Origin: Alphaproteobacteria bacterium Ga0077535
GTDB lineage: Bacteria; Pseudomonadota; Alphaproteobacteria; Caulobacterales; Aquidulcibacteraceae
Direction: 5' to 3'
Length of the DNA: 64,000 nucleotides
Assembly: GCA_001464425.1 (NCBI GenBank)
Contig: LNEK01000044.1
Coordinates: 67,001-131,000, forward strand
The translations under genes were made by a program, and so were the position numbers. The notes below the pieces were generated by a model. That model was not told the origin of the DNA. It did no database searches and saw only the letters and a list, made by a program, of their open reading frames with translations. This document shows, piece by piece, positions 1-9,362 of the stretch. Within the stretch, counting starts at the first letter, position 1; each line of letters begins with the position of its first letter.

Positions 1-1456
1 GATTGCGCCAAGCTTCCGCAACTGCCTGCTTGCCGCCCTCGTATGCATCCGCCTCGACATAGCGCGGCGTCACATCGCACGTCATCGCCAGCGCGCGCTG
101 CGAGCCATAGAGGCGCACGATCGCGGCGTCACTGCCGCTATCAGCCAGCGTGTCACCCATAACGTGGCGATCGTATTGCTCCCAAATCCAGCGCTTTGAG
201 GCTTGGTCCGGCTGCGAGAGCAAAGTCGTGAGCGAGATAGCGAAACCCGGATACTCGCTGCTCAAACGCTGCTGCTCAACGTCAGTCAGCGGGATCGCCT
301 TGAGCGGCTGCACGTACGGACGCTCGTATTTCGGCGCTTCGTCCGCCAACGGCCCGAGCGGGATGTCGCAGACGATCTGGCCGTGCCAGCGCAGTGTGAG
401 ATTGCCCGTGTCGGTGGTCTGGCCAATGACGGCAGCATCCAAGCCCCACTTTTCGAAGATGCGCTTGGCCTCTTCTTCGCGGCCGGGCTTCAGCGTCATG
501 AGCATGCGCTCCTGACTTTCCGACAGCATGAACTCGTACGGAGTCATCCCCTCTTCGCGCGCCGGCACAGCGTCGAGATCGAGCAGGATGCCGGCTTCGC
601 CTTTCGACGCCATCTCAACGGACGACGACGTGAGGCCGGCGGCGCCCATGTCCTGAATGCCGATGATCGCGTCCGTCGCCATCAGTTCGAGGCAGGCTTC
701 AATCAACAACTTCTCTAGGAACGGGTCCCCGACTTGCACCGTCGGGCGCAATCCATCTTCGCCTTCGATGAACTCGGCAGAAGCCATCGTCGCGCCGTGG
801 ATGCCGTCGCGGCCAGTTTTGGCGCCGACATAGACGACAGGGTTGTTTGCGCCTTTAGCGGCGGACGTGAAAATCTTGTTCTTGTCGGCGATGCCGAGGC
901 AGAACACGTTGACCAGGATGTTGCCGTTGTAGCGCGCGTCGAAATTGGTCTCGCCGCCAACGGTCGGCACGCCGACGCAATTGCCGTAAAAGCTGATGCC
1001 GCTGACGACGCCGTCGACAAGCTTGCGTGTCTTTGGGTGATCCGGCTCGCCGAAGCGCAGCGCGTTCATGATCGCCACGGGCCGAGCGCCCATGGTGAAG
1101 ACGTCGCGCAGAATGCCGCCGACGCCCGTCGCCGCGCCCTGGAACGGTTCGATAAAGCTCGGATGGTTGTGGCTTTCCATCTTGAAGATGGCGGCGAGCC
1201 CCTCGCCGATATCGATCGCGCCCGCATTCTCACCCGGCCCGTAAATCACGTGCGGCGCCTTGGTCGGGAATTTGGCCAGATGAAAGCGGGTGGATTTGTA
1301 CGAGCAATGCTCGCTCCACATCACCGAGAAGATGCCAAGCTCGGTCACGTTCGGGGTGCGGCCAAGCTTCTCCAGCACGAGATCGTATTCATCGCGGGAG
1401 AGGCCGAATTCTTCGGCGAGGGCCAGTGTGCCTGGCGCGAGCGGATCAAGGGACAT
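1..1456 (-). CDS. purL: Phosphoribosylformylglycinamidine synthase II, PurL (3' end outside window)
   Basis: ATP- and glutamine-dependent conversion of FGAR to FGAM in cytosolic purine synthesis, normally with PurS and PurQ. Only the first ~485 residues lie in the window; the reading frame runs open through base 1. The N-terminus [19 protein letters not shown] is followed by the family signatures [26 protein letters not shown] and GVGGILRD, and later by [10 protein letters not shown] and SESQERMLM. These are the ATP/FGAR-binding motifs of the small, bacterial-type PurL rather than the ~1300-residue fused enzyme. The ATG at 1456 is chosen because an AAGG ribosome-binding core lies 12 nt upstream and no better start fits. 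That core sits in a hairpin (separate entry). No frame problem is seen. Confidence 0.95.
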   Translation of the reverse strand, partial: MSLDPLAPGTLALAEEFGLSRDEYDLVLEKLGRTPNVTELGIFSVMWSEHCSYKSTRFHLAKFPTKAPHVIYGPGENAGAIDIGEGLAAIFKMESHNHPSFIEPFQGAATGVGGILRDVFTMGARPVAIMNALRFGEPDHPKTRKLVDGVVSGISFYGNCVGVPTVGGETNFDARYNGNILVNVFCLGIADKNKIFTSAAKGANNPVVYVGAKTGRDGIHGATMASAEFIEGEDGLRPTVQVGDPFLEKLLIEACLELMATDAIIGIQDMGAAGLTSSSVEMASKGEAGILLDLDAVPAREEGMTPYEFMLSESQERMLMTLKPGREEEAKRIFEKWGLDAAVIGQTTDTGNLTLRWHGQIVCDIPLGPLADEAPKYERPYVQPLKAIPLTDVEQQRLSSEYPGFAISLTTLLSQPDQASKRWIWEQYDRHVMGDTLADSGSDAAIVRLYGSQRALAMTCDVTPRYVEADAYEGGKQAVAEAWRN

Positions 1457-1458
1457 GG

Positions 1459-1489
1459 GCGGGGATTACCTTGTGTCGGTAAGCCCCGC
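1459..1489 (-). promoter_or_regulatory. Hairpin covering the purL ribosome-binding region
   Basis: On the minus strand, 12-nt arms at 1489-1478 and 1470-1459 pair at 11 of 12 positions around a 7-nt loop, ending 2 nt before the purL ATG. The AAGG Shine-Dalgarno candidate (1472-1469) spans the loop and stem. Such a fold would hide the start region from ribosomes. It resembles no riboswitch class I know. Translational control is an inference. Confidence 0.45.
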
Positions 1490-1605
1490 AATTGGCCGTC
1501 CTGGCGCATGTCCGCAAGGCTCCTGCCCGGCTGGAACGCCACGGCAACTCGACAACCGCCAGCGCCGGCCTTACTCCCAGCCGGACGGCCCAAGGAGACC
1601 TCCCC

Positions 1606-2055
1606 ATGCGCGAAATTCCGCTGTCCGAAATTCAGAGCCTTGTGGGCCAGGAAATCGGCGTTTCCGATTGGCTGGAAATCACCCAGGACCGGGTCAATCG
1701 TTTCGCCGACGCGACGGGCGACCACCAATGGATCCACGTCGATGTCGAGCGCGCCACCAAGGAACTCGGGGCCCCTATCGCGCACGGCTATCTGGTTGTG
1801 TCGCTGATCCCGTTCCTGAACAAGAACATTGCCTCATTCCAAGGTGTCAGCCGCGGCATCAATTACGGGTCGAACAAGGTCCGCTTCACCAACATGGTGC
1901 CGGTCGGTTCGCGCATCCGGCTCCGCTCGCAAATGCTCTCGTGCGAGCCGCGCGGCGGCGGCTTTCAAGTGGTGAACCAGTTCACGATCGAGATTGAGAA
2001 CGAAGAACGCCCGGCGTGCGTTGCTGAAGTCGTGTCGCTGATCTTCCCGAGCTGA
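1606..2055 (+). CDS. MaoC-like (R)-enoyl-CoA hydratase family protein
   Basis: 149-residue single hot-dog-domain protein, probably a cytosolic acyl-CoA hydratase or dehydratase of the MaoC/NodN type. The hydratase signature is ADATGDHQWIHVD near residues 37-49, with the active-site Asp and His in the usual spacing, followed by PIAHGYLVVSLIP, the acyl-binding helix region. The ATG at 1606 is preferred over an upstream in-frame start because AAGGAG lies 8 nt before it and the hot-dog fold begins directly after. Its stop codon overlaps the ATG of the following phosphatase-like gene (TGATG), so the two are probably co-translated. The substrate cannot be read from the sequence. Confidence 0.85.
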   Translation: MREIPLSEIQSLVGQEIGVSDWLEITQDRVNRFADATGDHQWIHVDVERATKELGAPIAHGYLVVSLIPFLNKNIASFQGVSRGINYGSNKVRFTNMVPVGSRIRLRSQMLSCEPRGGGFQVVNQFTIEIENEERPACVAEVVSLIFPS

Positions 2056-2933
2056 TGCTCACGCTCATCGAAGCGATTTCGCTAGCTGGCGATCGCAAGA
2101 AGCAGAACGACGATGCGCATGGCGCGCTCGGCCGCTGCGCTTGGGTTATAGATGGCGCGACGGACCTCGGCGAGCCGCCCATCAGCTCGGCAGCTTCGGA
2201 CGCAGCTTGGTTGGCGGGCGAGCTCAATTTTGCGCTGCATGAAGCGGCGACTGTGTACGATCACGTCACCATAGATGAGGAATACATTCGAGAGACCCTC
2301 CGCGCGGCGAGCGAGTTTGCGCGGGAAGACTTCTCCGGATTTCCTGTCGTTCCACTGCATTCGCCCTGGCGTTCACCGACTGCATCCGCCCTGATCATTG
2401 GCGAGGACGATGGCGAAATCATCGGACTCGATCTCGGCGATTGCCGCTGCTTTGCGCTTGATGCGAATGGCGCCGCGCACGCGATCGGCGGCCCGCAAAA
2501 CGCCGCCAATGATGAAGAGCGCGCCGCCGCCCAAGCTGGACAGACTGCGGACCCCGCAGCCTTGCTGCGCGACGCGGGCACATTGAAGCGCCTGCGCGCA
2601 AAGCGTGCGCTGCACAACACCGAAGAACCCGGCGGTTATTGGGTGTTTGGCCTGCAGCCTGAGTGCGCGGATCACGCGCGCTATTGGCAGCTGCCGCTGA
2701 AGCGCCCTGCCCACATCTTGCTCTGCACGGACGGCCTCTCAGCCCTTGTCGATCGCTATCACGCCTACGACGCCGCCGGCATAGTCCGCGCCGCTTTGGA
2801 CAAGGGTCTGCACGAGCTTGGCCGCGAACTCCGCGACATCGAAGCCGCCGATGCCGGCGGCGCCAAGCACCCGCGCTTCAAACCCAGCGACGACGCGACC
2901 GGTGTGCTGCTGCGGCTGACCGAAGCCGATTGA
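2055..2933 (+). CDS. PP2C-family serine/threonine phosphatase-like protein
   Basis: 292-residue soluble protein with the scattered motifs of the metal-dependent PP2C phosphatases: GDRKKQNDDAHG near residue 12 (N-terminal strand and first acidic ligand), WVIDGATDLG (the DG metal motif), LDLGDCRCFALD in the middle, and LLCTDGLSALVDRY near residue 223 (the second metal Asp). No transmembrane segment or regulatory domain is present. It starts inside the stop codon of the MaoC-like gene. No partner kinase is adjacent, so the phosphoprotein it acts on is unknown. Confidence 0.8.
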   Translation: MLTLIEAISLAGDRKKQNDDAHGALGRCAWVIDGATDLGEPPISSAASDAAWLAGELNFALHEAATVYDHVTIDEEYIRETLRAASEFAREDFSGFPVVPLHSPWRSPTASALIIGEDDGEIIGLDLGDCRCFALDANGAAHAIGGPQNAANDEERAAAQAGQTADPAALLRDAGTLKRLRAKRALHNTEEPGGYWVFGLQPECADHARYWQLPLKRPAHILLCTDGLSALVDRYHAYDAAGIVRAALDKGLHELGRELRDIEAADAGGAKHPRFKPSDDATGVLLRLTEAD

Positions 2934-2964
2934 CCCACGCTGCCGCTTCCCCGAACAAGGCCAC

Positions 2965-5148
2965 ATGAATAGACGCGATCTCCTGCAAGCCAGCGCCGCA
3001 CTTCCCGTGCTCGCGCTTCTTCCCGCCTGCGCATCCACGGATAGCCCAACCATGACCGAAATCCCCACGCCGCCCGTCGCCCGCATTGAACCGCGCACGT
3101 TCGAGCAATTGGGCCGCACGCGTGTGGATAATTACGCGTGGTTGAAGGACGATAATTGGCAGAACGTGATGCGCGATCCGTCGCTGCTGCGACCGGACGT
3201 GCGCGAATATCTCGATGCAGAGAATGCTCACCGCGAAGCGATGATGGCGCCGACAGCCGCGCTGCAAGAGCGCATCTATCAAGAGATGCGCGGCCGCACC
3301 AAAGAAGACGATAGCTCCGTGCCATCGCCGGACGGCCCGTGGGAATACTACCGCCGCTTCGAAACCGGCGCGCAGCATCCGATCCACGCGCGCCGCCCGC
3401 GCGGCCAAGAAGGCCCCGAGCAAATTCTGATCAATGTCGAAGAGCAAGCGCGCGGCAAGACCTTCTACAAAGTCATCGCCGCCCAGCACTCACCCGATCA
3501 CGCGCTCTATGCGTACGCAGTCGACGAGCAAGGCTCGGAAATCTACACGGTCTATGTAAAGGATCTGGCCAGCGGCCAAACCCTCTCTTCGCACATCACC
3601 AATTGCACCGGCGATTTCGCCTGGGCGCCAAATTCGCAGCTGATCTTCTGGACCTTCCGCGATGACAATGGCCGCCCGGCCAAAATCTATCGCCGCCCTG
3701 CACGCGGCGGCGACGATACGCTCGTCTATGACGAACCGGACGACGGCTTCTTCATCAGCGTCGGCCCGACCGAGAGCGATGAATACATGCTGATCAGCGC
3801 CGGCAACGGCGCGCAGTCAGAATACTACACCATCCCCGCCAACAATCTGACGGCGGCGCCGACGCTGTTCCACGGCCGTGAGGATGAGCTCCTCTACACG
3901 CCCACACACTGGAACGGCCGCTGGTACATCCTCACCAACGCCGACAACGCGGTCGATTTCAAAATCATGACCGCCGAGCCGGGGCGCACCGCGCGCGCCC
4001 AATGGCGCGATTTCCTGCCGCATCAAGCTGGCCGCTACATCCTCGGCCTCGGCGCGACGAAAGATTACCTTGTCCGCGTCGAGCGCATGCACGCGCTGCC
4101 GAAAATCGTCATCCGCCATAGTGGCGGCGACGAACACGCCATCGCCATTGATGAGCAGGCCTACAATCTCGAACTGGCCGGCGGCTACGAGTTCGACACC
4201 ACCAACGTCCGCTACATCTACGAGTCGCCGACCACGCCGCTGAAGTGGTTCGACTACGACATGGCGGCGCGCACGCAGGTGCTGCGCAAGACACAGGAAA
4301 TCCCATCCGGCCACAACCCGGACGACTACCTCACCGGCCGCTTCTTCGCCGAAGCCTCTGACGGCAAGCGCATCCCGATCACGATTCTGATGAAGCGCGG
4401 CACGCCGCTCAACGGCAGCGCACCGCTCTATCTCTACGGCTACGGCTCCTACGGCATTTCGATGGATGCGGACTTCTCCATCCGCCGCTTCAGCCTCGTC
4501 GATCGCGGCTGGATTTACGCCATCGCGCACGTGCGCGGCGGCTCGGAAATGGGCTTCGGCTGGTTTCAGGATGGCCGCCGCTTCACCAAGAAGAACACGT
4601 TCACGGACTTCATCGCCTGCGCGGAAGAACTCGTGTCGCGCGGCTATGGCCGCCCGGGCAACATCGTCTGCGAAGGCCGTTCCGCTGGCGGCTTGCTCAT
4701 GGGCGCGATCAACAACATGCGCCCCGATCTCTGGGCTGGTATAATTGGCGGCGTGCCATTCATCGATGTGCTGAACACGATGAGCGACACAACGTTGCCG
4801 CTGACACCGCCGGAATGGCCCGAATGGGGCAATCCACTCGAGAGCGAGGAAGCGTACGATTACATCGCCTCCTACTGCCCCTACACGAACATCGAGCAGA
4901 AGGCTTATCCAGCAGTGCTCTCAACGGGCGGACTCACCGATCCGCGCGTCACTTATTGGGAGCCGGCGAAGTGGGCGGCGAAGCTGCGGCCACACACCAC
5001 GAGCGGGCGTCCCATCTTGCTCAAGATGAACATGGGCGCGGGCCACGCCGGCAGCGCCGGCCGCTTCGAATACCTACGCGAACTCGCGCACGACTACGCC
5101 TTCGCCATCAAAGCCATCGGCGATGATGAAGCCGGCGGGCCGTTCTGA
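2965..5148 (+). CDS. ptrB: S9 family prolyl oligopeptidase, oligopeptidase B-like, exported
   Basis: 727-residue serine peptidase that trims short peptides. A beta-propeller region (about residues 35-430) precedes an alpha/beta hydrolase domain. The catalytic triad is readable: Ser573 in GRSAGG, Asp659 in GLTDPRVTYWEP and His694 in GAGHAGSAGR. PLYLYGYGSYG and HVRGGSEMG are oligopeptidase B/S9A landmarks. The N-terminus NRRDLLQASAALPVLALLPAC combines a twin-arginine-like start with a lipobox, so this copy is probably periplasmic and lipid-anchored, unlike the cytosolic E. coli enzyme. An internal Met at residue 30 would give a cytosolic form. Its stop abuts the stop of oppA, a peptide-binding protein; a shared role in peptide uptake is plausible. 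Confidence 0.9.
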   Translation: MNRRDLLQASAALPVLALLPACASTDSPTMTEIPTPPVARIEPRTFEQLGRTRVDNYAWLKDDNWQNVMRDPSLLRPDVREYLDAENAHREAMMAPTAALQERIYQEMRGRTKEDDSSVPSPDGPWEYYRRFETGAQHPIHARRPRGQEGPEQILINVEEQARGKTFYKVIAAQHSPDHALYAYAVDEQGSEIYTVYVKDLASGQTLSSHITNCTGDFAWAPNSQLIFWTFRDDNGRPAKIYRRPARGGDDTLVYDEPDDGFFISVGPTESDEYMLISAGNGAQSEYYTIPANNLTAAPTLFHGREDELLYTPTHWNGRWYILTNADNAVDFKIMTAEPGRTARAQWRDFLPHQAGRYILGLGATKDYLVRVERMHALPKIVIRHSGGDEHAIAIDEQAYNLELAGGYEFDTTNVRYIYESPTTPLKWFDYDMAARTQVLRKTQEIPSGHNPDDYLTGRFFAEASDGKRIPITILMKRGTPLNGSAPLYLYGYGSYGISMDADFSIRRFSLVDRGWIYAIAHVRGGSEMGFGWFQDGRRFTKKNTFTDFIACAEELVSRGYGRPGNIVCEGRSAGGLLMGAINNMRPDLWAGIIGGVPFIDVLNTMSDTTLPLTPPEWPEWGNPLESEEAYDYIASYCPYTNIEQKAYPAVLSTGGLTDPRVTYWEPAKWAAKLRPHTTSGRPILLKMNMGAGHAGSAGRFEYLRELAHDYAFAIKAIGDDEAGGPF

Positions 5149-6777
5149 TCAGGCGTTCCTGATCCCAAACCAGCGCGCGCGGTGGATGTCTTCGAGATTA
5201 TCCACGTAGCCGGTTAGATCGGGGTGCACGAGGTTAGTGCTGTTGATGAAGACGCTGGTGCAAATCGGCGCTTCATCGAGCAGCAATTGCTCGGCCTGCA
5301 ACATCAGCTGCGCGCGCGCCTGATCATCGCGTTCAAAATCCGATTGGTGAACGAGCCCGTCATAGCGGGGATTGTTATAGCCCGGATAATTCTGCGATCC
5401 GGTGCGGCTTTCAAACAGATAGAGGAAGTTCTTCGCGTCGTTGAAGTCGCCGATCCAGCCGCCATCGCCAGCGTCGAAATTCTTAGCGCGCAGGTTGGCG
5501 TAGTGAACTTGGTTTTCAACGCCGCGCAACTCCACAGTCACCCAGGGCGCTATCGAATTCCAATCATTCTGCGCCACGACAGCGACGCGCGGATTGTCGC
5601 TCGTGTTGCGGTGAGAGAACGCAAAGCGCAGCGGATTGTTGGGCCCGTAGCCCGCCGCGCGCAGGAGCCGCTCTGCTTCCTGCTTGCGCTCCGCAACCGG
5701 CCGCCCTGCCCAGCTGTAGAGCGCACTCGACGGGTAATTATAAACGCCCGGCGGCACGAACTTGTACGCAGGCGTCTCGCCAGTCTTGTAGATTTGGTTG
5801 GCCACGAAGTCGCGGTCGTACGCCATCGAGATGGCTTGGCGAACGCGCACGTCATCAAATGGCGGCTTCGTCATGTTGAACGAAAAATAGTTCACCGTCA
5901 GGTAGGTCGAAACGCGCACGAAGCCCGGCAAATCGCGCCGCAACACTTCCACCTGGTTTGACGGAAAGCGCGTCGCCCAGCCGGCTTCGCCACTCAGCAC
6001 CTTGCGCGCCGCCGCCTGCACGTCGTTCTGCGGATAGAAATAGAGGTGCTCTATGACGACGTTGTTGGCGTCATAGAAGTTCGGATTGCGCTCCAAGTGG
6101 ATGATGTAGTTCGACCACCAACGACGCAGAATGAACGGGCCGTTGACCTGGATGTTCTCGGCCTTGATCCAGTCTTCACCGACACGCTCGTGGACGTGCT
6201 TCGGGATCGGATACGCCGTGTAGTGTTTCAGCAATTGCGGCAGATACGGCGCCGGGTGTTCTAATCTGATCTCGAGCGTCAGATCATCGATCGCAGTGAC
6301 GCCGAGTTCCTCGACATCCATCTCGCCGGTATTGATCGCTTGCGCGTTCTTGATGGGGTAAAGGATCGAAGCGTATTGCGCGAGCGTGTCCGGGTTCATG
6401 ATGCGCTTGAAGCCGAACTCAAAATCGTGCGCGTCGCATGACTCGCCGTCCGACCAGGTCGCGCGGCGCAGATAGAACGTCCACGTCAGCAGGTCTTCGC
6501 TCACCTCCCAGCGTTCGGCCATGCCAGGCACCGGCTCGGCTTCCTCGTTCTCGGTGGTGAGGCCGATGAACATGTTGCCGATAATGTTGTTTTCCCACGA
6601 GCCCGTCGCTTTGTGCGGGTCGAGCGAGAGCGGCTCACTCGAATTGGCGATGTCGAGCGATTTCCGGGCCTTGTCGAAGCCGATGATACGGGCATTGGCG
6701 CAGCCGCCCAGCGTGGCCGCGACGCCTACCCCGCCGGCGCCTGTCAAAAGGGATCGGCGGCTCGTCCAGATGGCCAT
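5149..6777 (-). CDS. oppA: Oligopeptide ABC transporter substrate-binding protein
   Basis: 542-residue periplasmic solute-binding protein of family 5 (OppA/DppA). A twin-arginine-type leader with lipobox (SRRSLLTGAGG to LGGC) is followed by the family start SLDIANSSEPLSLDPHKATG and the signature region LTWTFYLRRATWSDG. WIGDFNDAKNFLYLFESRTG, near the C-terminus, is typical of the group. AGGAG precedes the ATG. It would deliver peptides to the OppC and OppB permeases encoded just downstream on the same strand, but a plus-strand gene separates it from them, so it needs its own promoter or readthrough. The ATPase subunits OppD/OppF are not in the window. Confidence 0.92.
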   Translation of the reverse strand: MAIWTSRRSLLTGAGGVGVAATLGGCANARIIGFDKARKSLDIANSSEPLSLDPHKATGSWENNIIGNMFIGLTTENEEAEPVPGMAERWEVSEDLLTWTFYLRRATWSDGESCDAHDFEFGFKRIMNPDTLAQYASILYPIKNAQAINTGEMDVEELGVTAIDDLTLEIRLEHPAPYLPQLLKHYTAYPIPKHVHERVGEDWIKAENIQVNGPFILRRWWSNYIIHLERNPNFYDANNVVIEHLYFYPQNDVQAAARKVLSGEAGWATRFPSNQVEVLRRDLPGFVRVSTYLTVNYFSFNMTKPPFDDVRVRQAISMAYDRDFVANQIYKTGETPAYKFVPPGVYNYPSSALYSWAGRPVAERKQEAERLLRAAGYGPNNPLRFAFSHRNTSDNPRVAVVAQNDWNSIAPWVTVELRGVENQVHYANLRAKNFDAGDGGWIGDFNDAKNFLYLFESRTGSQNYPGYNNPRYDGLVHQSDFERDDQARAQLMLQAEQLLLDEAPICTSVFINSTNLVHPDLTGYVDNLEDIHRARWFGIRNA

Positions 6778-6866
6778 AAGCTCGTCTCCTGGGCCCGGCG
6801 CCTAAGCCGGCTGACAAATTCTCCAGCCAGAATAAGATGATCCGGCCGCACTTGGGAGGGGACTTT

Positions 6867-7394
6867 ATGCGCGTTGTCTTTGCCAGCCTATGTTTTGTCG
6901 CATTGGCTGTTGTTCCAGCCGCCGCGCAGGAGCGGCCGGCCGGAAATCCGGCGGCGCTCGACCAAGTCTATCAGTGCGCTAGCATTACCGACCAAGCTCA
7001 GCGCCTGGCCTGCTACGACTCGGCCGTCGGCCGCCTCCGTGAAGCCCAAACCAGCGGCGATCTAGTCGCCGTCGACCGCGCGCAGGCGCAGGAAGTGGAG
7101 CGCGAGGCGTTCGGCTTCTCGCTTCCGAGCCTGCCCCGCATCTTTGGGCGCGGCGAAGACGGCGCCGAGCCGGAATTTGCCGAGATGCAACTCACGCTCG
7201 ATCGCGTCGTCATGCGCCGCGACGGAACCGCCACCTTCTACATGACCAATGGCCAAGTCTGGACCCAGGTTGATAATGAGAACCCGCGCAACGCCCGCGC
7301 TGGCGGCGAAGTCACGATCCGCAGGGCCGCACTCGGCAGCTTCTTGATGTCGCTGCGAAATGGGCCGGCGCTGCGTGTGCGGCGGACGCAATAA
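6867..7394 (+). CDS. Putative periplasmic protein with a C-x(n)-LACYD motif, unknown function
   Basis: 175 residues with a clear cleavable signal peptide (hydrophobic residues 3-17, then PAAAQE). The mature N-terminus has YQCASITDQAQRLACYD, a two-cysteine helix motif found in many exported alphaproteobacterial proteins and in T6SS-associated TagO/VasI relatives; the two Cys probably form a disulfide. The C-terminal half is beta-rich (MTNGQVWTQVDNENP). The ATG at 6867 is preferred because GGGAGGGG lies 7 nt upstream and the signal peptide begins there. It sits between oppA and oppC on the opposite strand. No function is assigned. Confidence 0.7.
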   Translation: MRVVFASLCFVALAVVPAAAQERPAGNPAALDQVYQCASITDQAQRLACYDSAVGRLREAQTSGDLVAVDRAQAQEVEREAFGFSLPSLPRIFGRGEDGAEPEFAEMQLTLDRVVMRRDGTATFYMTNGQVWTQVDNENPRNARAGGEVTIRRAALGSFLMSLRNGPALRVRRTQ

Positions 7395-7404
7395 GCGGCA
7401 GTAA

Positions 7405-7434
7405 AAAGGTAGGGCAGTAACCTGCCCTACCTTT
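7405..7434. terminator. Bidirectional hairpin terminator between convergent genes
   Basis: Perfect 13-bp stem (7405-7417 with 7422-7434, core AAGGTAGGGCAG) closed by a TAAC loop, A-rich on its left side. It lies 10 nt after the stop of the exported protein and includes the oppC stop codon (7427-7429), so it can serve both strands. The T-tracts are short. Confidence 0.7.
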
Positions 7435-8335
7435 CCTTCGGATCGAGCGCGTCGCGCAGGCCGTCGCCGAGGAAGTTGAGCGCGAGCAGTGTGATCAGCA
7501 TCGTCGTGGCTGGCGCGATCAGCATCCATGGCGCCTGGATCATTTGACGCGAACCGTCTGAGATCAGCCGGCCGAGCGACGTCAGCGGCTCCTGCACGCC
7601 GAGGCCGATGAACGACAGAAAGCTCTCCGCCAGAATGATCACTGGGATGTTCAGCGTTGCGAAAACCACGACGGGGCCCAGCACATTCGGCACGATGTGG
7701 CGGAAGACGATCTGCAGCGGTTGCGCGCCCGCCGCCCGCGCCGCTTCTACGAATTCCTTTTGCCGCAGCGAAATCGTCTGCCCGCGCACGATCCGCGCCA
7801 TCGTTAGCCACTCGACGGCGCCAATCGCAGCGAAGATCCACATGAGCTTCACCCACGGATCGGGCGTGTCGATCACCGTCATCAACACGATGACGAAGAA
7901 CACGAACGGCACAGCGTAAAGGACGTCCACAAACCGCATCATGCCTTCATCGGCCCAACCGCCGACGAAGCCTGCGATCGCGCCGTAGGTTACGCCAATC
8001 GTGATCGCCACCGCGGTAGCGACAAAGCCCACCAATAGCGAAATGCCTAGGCCAAAGATCAACCGCGCAACCATATCGCGGCCCTCGGTGTCGGTGCCGA
8101 GCCAATGCATGTTCGTCGACGTCGGCGCGATACCGACGCTGTCGCGGAAAATTTCATCGACCGAATGCACCCACAGCATCGGCCCAAATGCTGCCACGAG
8201 CACCAGGATGGCGACCACGTAGAGGCTCGCCACGGCGGCCGGATTGCGCATCAGGCGACGGCGCGCGTCTTCCCAAAGGGAGCGGCCACGAACGCCGGTG
8301 GGCGGCGCGGTTTCGTCGAGAGGAATGTCGCTCAT
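7427..8335 (-). CDS. oppC: Oligopeptide ABC transporter permease OppC/DppC type
   Basis: 302-residue inner-membrane permease. An N-terminal tail (residues 1-30, ending RRRLMRNPAAVASLYV) leads into about six membrane helices. The EAA cytoplasmic loop that contacts the ATPase is EAARAAGAQPLQIVFRHIVP near residues 197-216. LGTDTEGRDMVARLIFG is the OppC N-terminal signature. It overlaps the upstream permease gene by 4 nt (ATGA), so the pair is translationally coupled. The partner ATPases are not encoded nearby. Confidence 0.92.
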   Translation of the reverse strand: MSDIPLDETAPPTGVRGRSLWEDARRRLMRNPAAVASLYVVAILVLVAAFGPMLWVHSVDEIFRDSVGIAPTSTNMHWLGTDTEGRDMVARLIFGLGISLLVGFVATAVAITIGVTYGAIAGFVGGWADEGMMRFVDVLYAVPFVFFVIVLMTVIDTPDPWVKLMWIFAAIGAVEWLTMARIVRGQTISLRQKEFVEAARAAGAQPLQIVFRHIVPNVLGPVVVFATLNIPVIILAESFLSFIGLGVQEPLTSLGRLISDGSRQMIQAPWMLIAPATTMLITLLALNFLGDGLRDALDPKER

Positions 8336-9279
8336 GCCGTGCGCGCCCGTGGGTCCAGCACGCGGTACATGATGTCCGCCGCCAGATTGAGAGAGATGAT
8401 GAGGAACGAATAAATCAGCACCACGCCCATCACGAGCGTGTAGTCCCGCTGGCCGGCGGCATAAACAAACTGCTTGCCGATGCCGGGCAGTTGGTAAACC
8501 GTCTCGATCACGAACGAGCCGGCCATCACGCCCGCGAGCGCCGGACCGACGTAAGACACTATTGGCAACAGCGCGATTGGCAGCGCATGGCGCAGGATCA
8601 CTTGCGTTTCCGGCAAGCCTTTAGCGCGCGCCGTACGGATCGCATTCGAGCGCAACGCTTCAATCATCGACGCGCGCATGAGCCGGGACACGATAGCGAT
8701 CAGCGGCAGCGCCAGAGTGATGATGGGCAGGATGAGATAGATGAGCCCGAACTCGTCGCGGTGGAGCCCCTGGCTGGGCAGGATACCCCACTGCACTCCA
8801 AACAGGAGTTGAAACACCGGTCCAACCACAAGTGGCGGCAAGCACACGCCGGCAATCGCGAGCGCCATGACCGCGTAATCTTGAATCTTGTTTTGTCGCA
8901 GCGCCGCGATGATCCCAAGGCCGCCGCCGACCAGCAGCGCAAACAACATCGCGCCAAAGCCAAGAATAGCGCTCGTCGGCGCGCCCTCAGCAATGATGTC
9001 TATGACGGTTTTGTCCTTGTAGGTCATGGACGGGCCGAAATCGCCGCGCACCAGCCCGCCGCCCTCTTCCGAGCCGAACAAGTACCGCGCCAACTGCTGT
9101 TCGATCGGCAAATCTAGGCCGAACTTGGCTTTTAGGCGCTGTTCGATTTCCGGTTGGAGTTGGCGCTCGGTGGTGAAGGGCCCCCCGGGGGCGGCCTTCA
9201 TCAGCAGGAACGCGGCGGCAACGATGGCAATCAGCGTGGGAATTGCGACGAGCAGACGCCGAACGGTAAGAGCAAGCAT
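8332..9279 (-). CDS. oppB: Oligopeptide ABC transporter permease OppB/DppB type
   Basis: 315-residue inner-membrane permease. It begins MLALTVRRLLVAIPTLIAIV, the standard OppB first helix, followed by the periplasmic MKAAPGGPF motif. The cytoplasmic EAA-type loop is RTARAKGLPETQVILRHALP. An upstream in-frame ATG at 9345 would add 22 polar, arginine-rich residues ahead of helix 1 and would come within 17 bp of the divergent gene; the start at 9279 is therefore preferred. It is the first gene of a two-gene operon with oppC. Confidence 0.9.
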   Translation of the reverse strand: MLALTVRRLLVAIPTLIAIVAAAFLLMKAAPGGPFTTERQLQPEIEQRLKAKFGLDLPIEQQLARYLFGSEEGGGLVRGDFGPSMTYKDKTVIDIIAEGAPTSAILGFGAMLFALLVGGGLGIIAALRQNKIQDYAVMALAIAGVCLPPLVVGPVFQLLFGVQWGILPSQGLHRDEFGLIYLILPIITLALPLIAIVSRLMRASMIEALRSNAIRTARAKGLPETQVILRHALPIALLPIVSYVGPALAGVMAGSFVIETVYQLPGIGKQFVYAAGQRDYTLVMGVVLIYSFLIISLNLAADIMYRVLDPRARTA

Positions 9280-9362
9280 CCCAACGTCCCAATTGCGGCG
9301 AAGCAGCCGACGACGCGGCGAAACCTTGCTTCTGAGGCAAGCCATGTCAACGTACCTGCGAC

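Noticed and set aside
734-1807. A 357-codon plus-strand frame across the purL start and MaoC-like gene
   Set aside because: Conflicts with two supported genes; no family features.
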